In this document: positions 3,329-6,256 of the stretch, piece by piece
Layout: each line of letters starts with the position of its first letter
Numbering within the stretch: position 1 is the first letter of the stretch
Source of the DNA: Pseudomonadota bacterium
GTDB lineage: Bacteria; Desulfobacterota; Syntrophia; Syntrophales; UBA5619
Assembly: GCA_018827585.1 (NCBI GenBank)
Contig: JAHJXP010000021.1
Span: forward strand, 1-6,256
Length of the DNA stretch: 6,256 bases
Direction of reading: 5' to 3'
Translations under genes and position numbers: made by a program
Notes under the pieces: generated by a model
What the model was told of the DNA's origin: nothing
What the model saw: the letters and a program-made list of their open reading frames with translations, nothing else
Databases searched by the model: none

Positions 3329-6256
3329 ATGGACGTTTTCGGCATTCGCAACCGTCTGATCAATGATTACGCCTCATACATCCGAAGTTTCATCCACCTC
3401 CGGGACCCGATCATCAGTGAAAAGGTCTACGAAAGCCTGACAGAAGGTCTGCTCTGGCCCGATCCTCTCATTCAGCTCAACCCGGCTTTTGAACCCGGCG
3501 AATGGATCGAGGAGCTTGTTGCCGAGGGAGTCCTTCATCCCGAATGCGGAAAAATCTTTCGCATCAAGCCTGAAAAATCCGATGAAGGCAGTAGACTCCG
3601 ACTACACCGACATCAGGTTGACGCCATCCGAGCAGCGAAATCCGGCGCCAACTATGTCCTGACGACGGGAACCGGTTCCGGAAAGAGCATGGCCTATATA
3701 GTTCCCATCGTGGACCATGTTCTCCGCAGCGGCAAGGGCGGAGGCATTCAGGCCATCGTCGTCTATCCGATGAACGCCCTGTGCAACAGCCAGTATGGTG
3801 AGCTTGAAAAGTTTCTCTGTCACGGCTACCCCGCCGGACAGTCACCGGTTCGGTTTGCCAAGTATACCGGCCAGGAAAGCGATGAGCAGAAACAGGAAAT
3901 CATCGCTAATCCGCCGGACATCATTCTGACCAATTATGTAATGCTGGAGCTGATCCTCACCCGTCCGGAGGAGAACAAGTCCCTGGTGCGTGCGGCACAG
4001 GGGCTGAAGTTTCTGGTGCTCGACGAGCTCCATACCTATCGCGGCCGCCAGGGGGCCGACGTGGCCTTGCTTGTCCGCCGCGTCCGCAACGCCTGCAAAA
4101 CGTCAAATTTGCAGTGCGTCGGAACGTCCGCTACGATGGCCGGTCCCGGTTCATACGACGATCAACGGCAAGAAGTGGCCCGAGTAGCTCGAAAGCTCTT
4201 CGGCGCTCCGGTCGCCCCCGAAGGGGTGATCGGCGAAACACTGAAACGTTCGACGCCGGAAATCGGTTTGACCGATCCTGTTTTCCTGAAGAACCTGCGG
4301 GACAGGGTCGCCGATCCCGACCGGCATCCCTTGGCGGATCACGAAAGTTTCATTCGGGACCCCCTGTCCATCTGGATCGAAAACACCTTCGGCATTACCT
4401 CGGAAAAGGAATCCGGCCGACTTATCCGATCCAAGCCGCGGGCGATCAGCGGCGAGGAAGGCGCAGCCGGGGAATTGAGCAAGTTGATCGATGAGCCGGA
4501 GAAGCGCTGTGAAGAAGCCATCCAGGAGGGTCTTCTTGCCGGTTATCTCTGCAAGAATCCCGACACGGGATTCCCCTGCTTTGCCTTCCGGCTGCATCAG
4601 TTCATCAGCCGGGGCGGAAATGTCTACGCCTCTCTGGATGAATCGGCTTCGCGCTATATCACCGTCCACGGCCAGCAATTTGTTCCGGGCGATCGCTCCC
4701 GCGTTCTTTTGCCCCTGGTTTTCTGTCGCGAATGCGGACAGGAGTATTACTGCGTCCGGAACTCGACTCATCAAGAGACCAACAAACGTCTCTTTTCCGG
4801 CCGGGAGCTGCCGGAACAGCTTCATGACGAGGAGAGCGAAGCGGGATTCCTCTATCGGAATGAAGAAAAACAGTGGAGCGACGAGCCTAAGGACATCATC
4901 GAGAATCTCCCCGTAGACTGGCTTGAAGAAACGGGAACGGGGCTGCGGATCAGAAAGGATCGCCGACAGCACCTCCCGCAGGCTGTCGTCATCGACACGG
5001 AAGGCCGCGAAGCAGAAGAGGGACAAACCTACCATTACCTGAAGGCCCCTTTCCGGTTCTGCCTGAACTGCGGCGTCTCCCATGATATGCGGCAGAGGTC
5101 GGACATCGGAAAGCTGGCCTCTCTCGGAACCGAAGGCCGGAGCAGCGCAACGACGATCTTAAGCCTTTCGGCGATCAGGCACCTTAAAAAAGAAGAGACC
5201 CTCGACCTCAAATCCAGAAAACTCCTGAGTTTCACCGACAACCGCCAGGATGCCTCCCTCCAGTCAGGACACTTCAACGACTTTATCGAAATCGGCCTAA
5301 TCCGCTCCGCCCTTTACCGAGCCGCATCCGATGCCGGTCCGGCGGGTATCAGCCATGACGAACTGACGCAGAGGGCCTTCACGGCGCTGGATCTGCCGAA
5401 GGAATATTACGCCAATGATCCAGGGGTCAAATTCCTCGCCGAAGAGGAGACGAAAAAAGCCCTGCGTAATGTCCTGGGATACCGGCTTTACCACGATTTA
5501 CGCCGGGGTTGGCGGGTCATGTCTCCGAATCTGGAGCAGTGCGGCCTTCTGGAAATCCGTTATGAATCGCTTGAAGAGCTATGCCGGGCGGAGGCGGAGT
5601 GGCAAGGCTGTCACCCCGCCCTGGTCGGCGCCACCCCGGAGACACGCTTCGCCGTTGCGAAAGTCCTTCTGGATTTCATGCGGCGCTCCTTGGCCATCAA
5701 GGTGGATTATCTGGATATCCAGTTCCAGGAAAGGATCCAGCAGCAGAGCAACCAGCGTTTGAAAGCCCCGTGGGCGATCGATGAGAAGGAAACGATGGTC
5801 AGCGCAGCCGTCATTTATCCTCGGGGCAGGATCAGGGAAGACTTTCGCGGGAATATCTATCTCTCCTCCCGAAGCGGCTACGGACAGTACCTCAGAAGGC
5901 GTGAAACATTTCCCGAGTTCACACCCAAACTCGGCACGGAAGACGCGGCCGTCATCCTGAGACAGCTTCTCCAGGTCCTCCGGGTGGCAGGATTGGTCGA
6001 AGATGTTGCCCCTCCCGAGCATGATGATGACGCCCCGGGTTATCAGCTTCCCGGGGCCGCTCTCCGCTGGGTCGGTGGCGATGGGAGCAAGCCATTCCAC
6101 GATGCGATCCGCATGCCCAGCGCTTCGGAAGCGGGCGGGCGGACAAACCGGTTCTTCCTTGAATTCTACCGGGACATCGCCTATGAGGGCAAAGGTCTTG
6201 AAGCCCGTGAACACACCGCACAAGTCGATAACGAAACCCGGCAACAGCGCGAGGCC
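3329..6256 (+). CDS. Very large DEAD/DEAH-box superfamily 2 helicase, COG1205/YprA-like, candidate phage-defence helicase (3' end missing)
   Basis: An ATP-dependent nucleic-acid helicase or translocase. 976 codons run without a stop to the window edge, so the protein is longer. Residues 1-90 form a conserved lead-in (LWPDPLIQLNP 42-52). Helicase core: RHQ 94-96, Walker A TGTGSGKS 113-120 (K119), motif Ia YPMNAL 146-151, TNY 201-203, DELH 232-235 as motif II, and SAT 267-269 as motif III. A long insertion carries CxxC pairs C466/C469 and C578/C581, likely a metal site. FTDNRQDA 635-642 starts the second RecA-like domain. EAREHTAQ 958-965, just before the edge, normally precedes motifs V and VI and a DUF1998 cysteine-rich end. 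Relatives of 1,700-2,100 residues occur in defence islands; DruE of Druantia and DISARM helicases share this architecture. All visible catalytic residues are intact, in contrast to the wrecked genes upstream. Which defence system it belongs to, if any, cannot be decided without the downstream genes. Confidence 0.9.
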   Translation, partial: MDVFGIRNRLINDYASYIRSFIHLRDPIISEKVYESLTEGLLWPDPLIQLNPAFEPGEWIEELVAEGVLHPECGKIFRIKPEKSDEGSRLRLHRHQVDAIRAAKSGANYVLTTGTGSGKSMAYIVPIVDHVLRSGKGGGIQAIVVYPMNALCNSQYGELEKFLCHGYPAGQSPVRFAKYTGQESDEQKQEIIANPPDIILTNYVMLELILTRPEENKSLVRAAQGLKFLVLDELHTYRGRQGADVALLVRRVRNACKTSNLQCVGTSATMAGPGSYDDQRQEVARVARKLFGAPVAPEGVIGETLKRSTPEIGLTDPVFLKNLRDRVADPDRHPLADHESFIRDPLSIWIENTFGITSEKESGRLIRSKPRAISGEEGAAGELSKLIDEPEKRCEEAIQEGLLAGYLCKNPDTGFPCFAFRLHQFISRGGNVYASLDESASRYITVHGQQFVPGDRSRVLLPLVFCRECGQEYYCVRNSTHQETNKRLFSGRELPEQLHDEESEAGFLYRNEEKQWSDEPKDIIENLPVDWLEETGTGLRIRKDRRQHLPQAVVIDTEGREAEEGQTYHYLKAPFRFCLNCGVSHDMRQRSDIGKLASLGTEGRSSATTILSLSAIRHLKKEETLDLKSRKLLSFTDNRQDASLQSGHFNDFIEIGLIRSALYRAASDAGPAGISHDELTQRAFTALDLPKEYYANDPGVKFLAEEETKKALRNVLGYRLYHDLRRGWRVMSPNLEQCGLLEIRYESLEELCRAEAEWQGCHPALVGATPETRFAVAKVLLDFMRRSLAIKVDYLDIQFQERIQQQSNQRLKAPWAIDEKETMVSAAVIYPRGRIREDFRGNIYLSSRSGYGQYLRRRETFPEFTPKLGTEDAAVILRQLLQVLRVAGLVEDVAPPEHDDDAPGYQLPGAALRWVGGDGSKPFHDAIRMPSASEAGGRTNRFFLEFYRDIAYEGKGLEAREHTAQVDNETRQQREA

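Noticed and set aside
4151..5083. 310-residue open frame on the - strand
   Set aside because: It lies wholly opposite the helicase frame, which has recognisable motifs. High G+C creates such antisense frames, and it shows no domain I recognise.
5579..6244. 221-residue open frame on the - strand
   Set aside because: Antisense to the helicase second RecA-like region, with no recognisable motif or RBS; a shadow frame.
1..6256. CRISPR array, insertion-sequence ends or transposase
   Set aside because: No regularly spaced repeats, no terminal inverted repeats and no transposase motifs were seen on either strand.

Overview
The window suggests a GC-rich anaerobic bacterium. The first two genes encode an NADH:acceptor flavoprotein and a multi-[Fe-S] partner of the kind found in electron-bifurcating or NAD(P)-linked hydrogenases and formate dehydrogenases. 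Their wording (for example GEPRAKYIHATHKGLYDKPTN in NuoF) is most like syntrophic or sulfate-reducing deltaproteobacteria (Desulfobacterota). That placement is from memory of the families, not from a search.

Layout, all genes on the + strand. (1) Bases 1-2021: the 3' part of a NuoF/HndC/HydB-type subunit, then an intact 237-residue [2Fe-2S]/2x[4Fe-4S] protein, in a tight operon with an 11-base gap. (2) Bases 2032-2107: a tRNA-Asn(GUU) sequence only 10 bases after the operon, with two stem mismatches, an altered tertiary pair and CCG in place of CCA, so probably decaying. (3) Bases 2108-3015: remnants of AlbA_2/HATPase_c_4-type ATP-binding proteins (predicted regulators with C-terminal winged helices), broken by an in-frame TAG, frameshifts and an 11-bp tandem duplication, and locally much richer in A+T. 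(4) Bases 3016-3328: no convincing gene. (5) Bases 3329-6256: an intact frame of at least 976 codons that runs off the window. It encodes a very large COG1205/YprA-like superfamily 2 helicase of the kind found in defence islands (relatives include DruE of Druantia and DISARM helicases).

How it fits together: the first two genes pass electrons from or to NAD(P)H through FMN and Fe-S clusters, but no catalytic hydrogenase or dehydrogenase subunit follows them here. The tRNA, the gene wreckage and the large helicase together look like the edge of a genomic or defence island inserted at, or rearranged next to, a tRNA gene. That is an inference. No integrase, second att copy or partner defence gene is visible, and the helicase's own partners would lie beyond the right edge.
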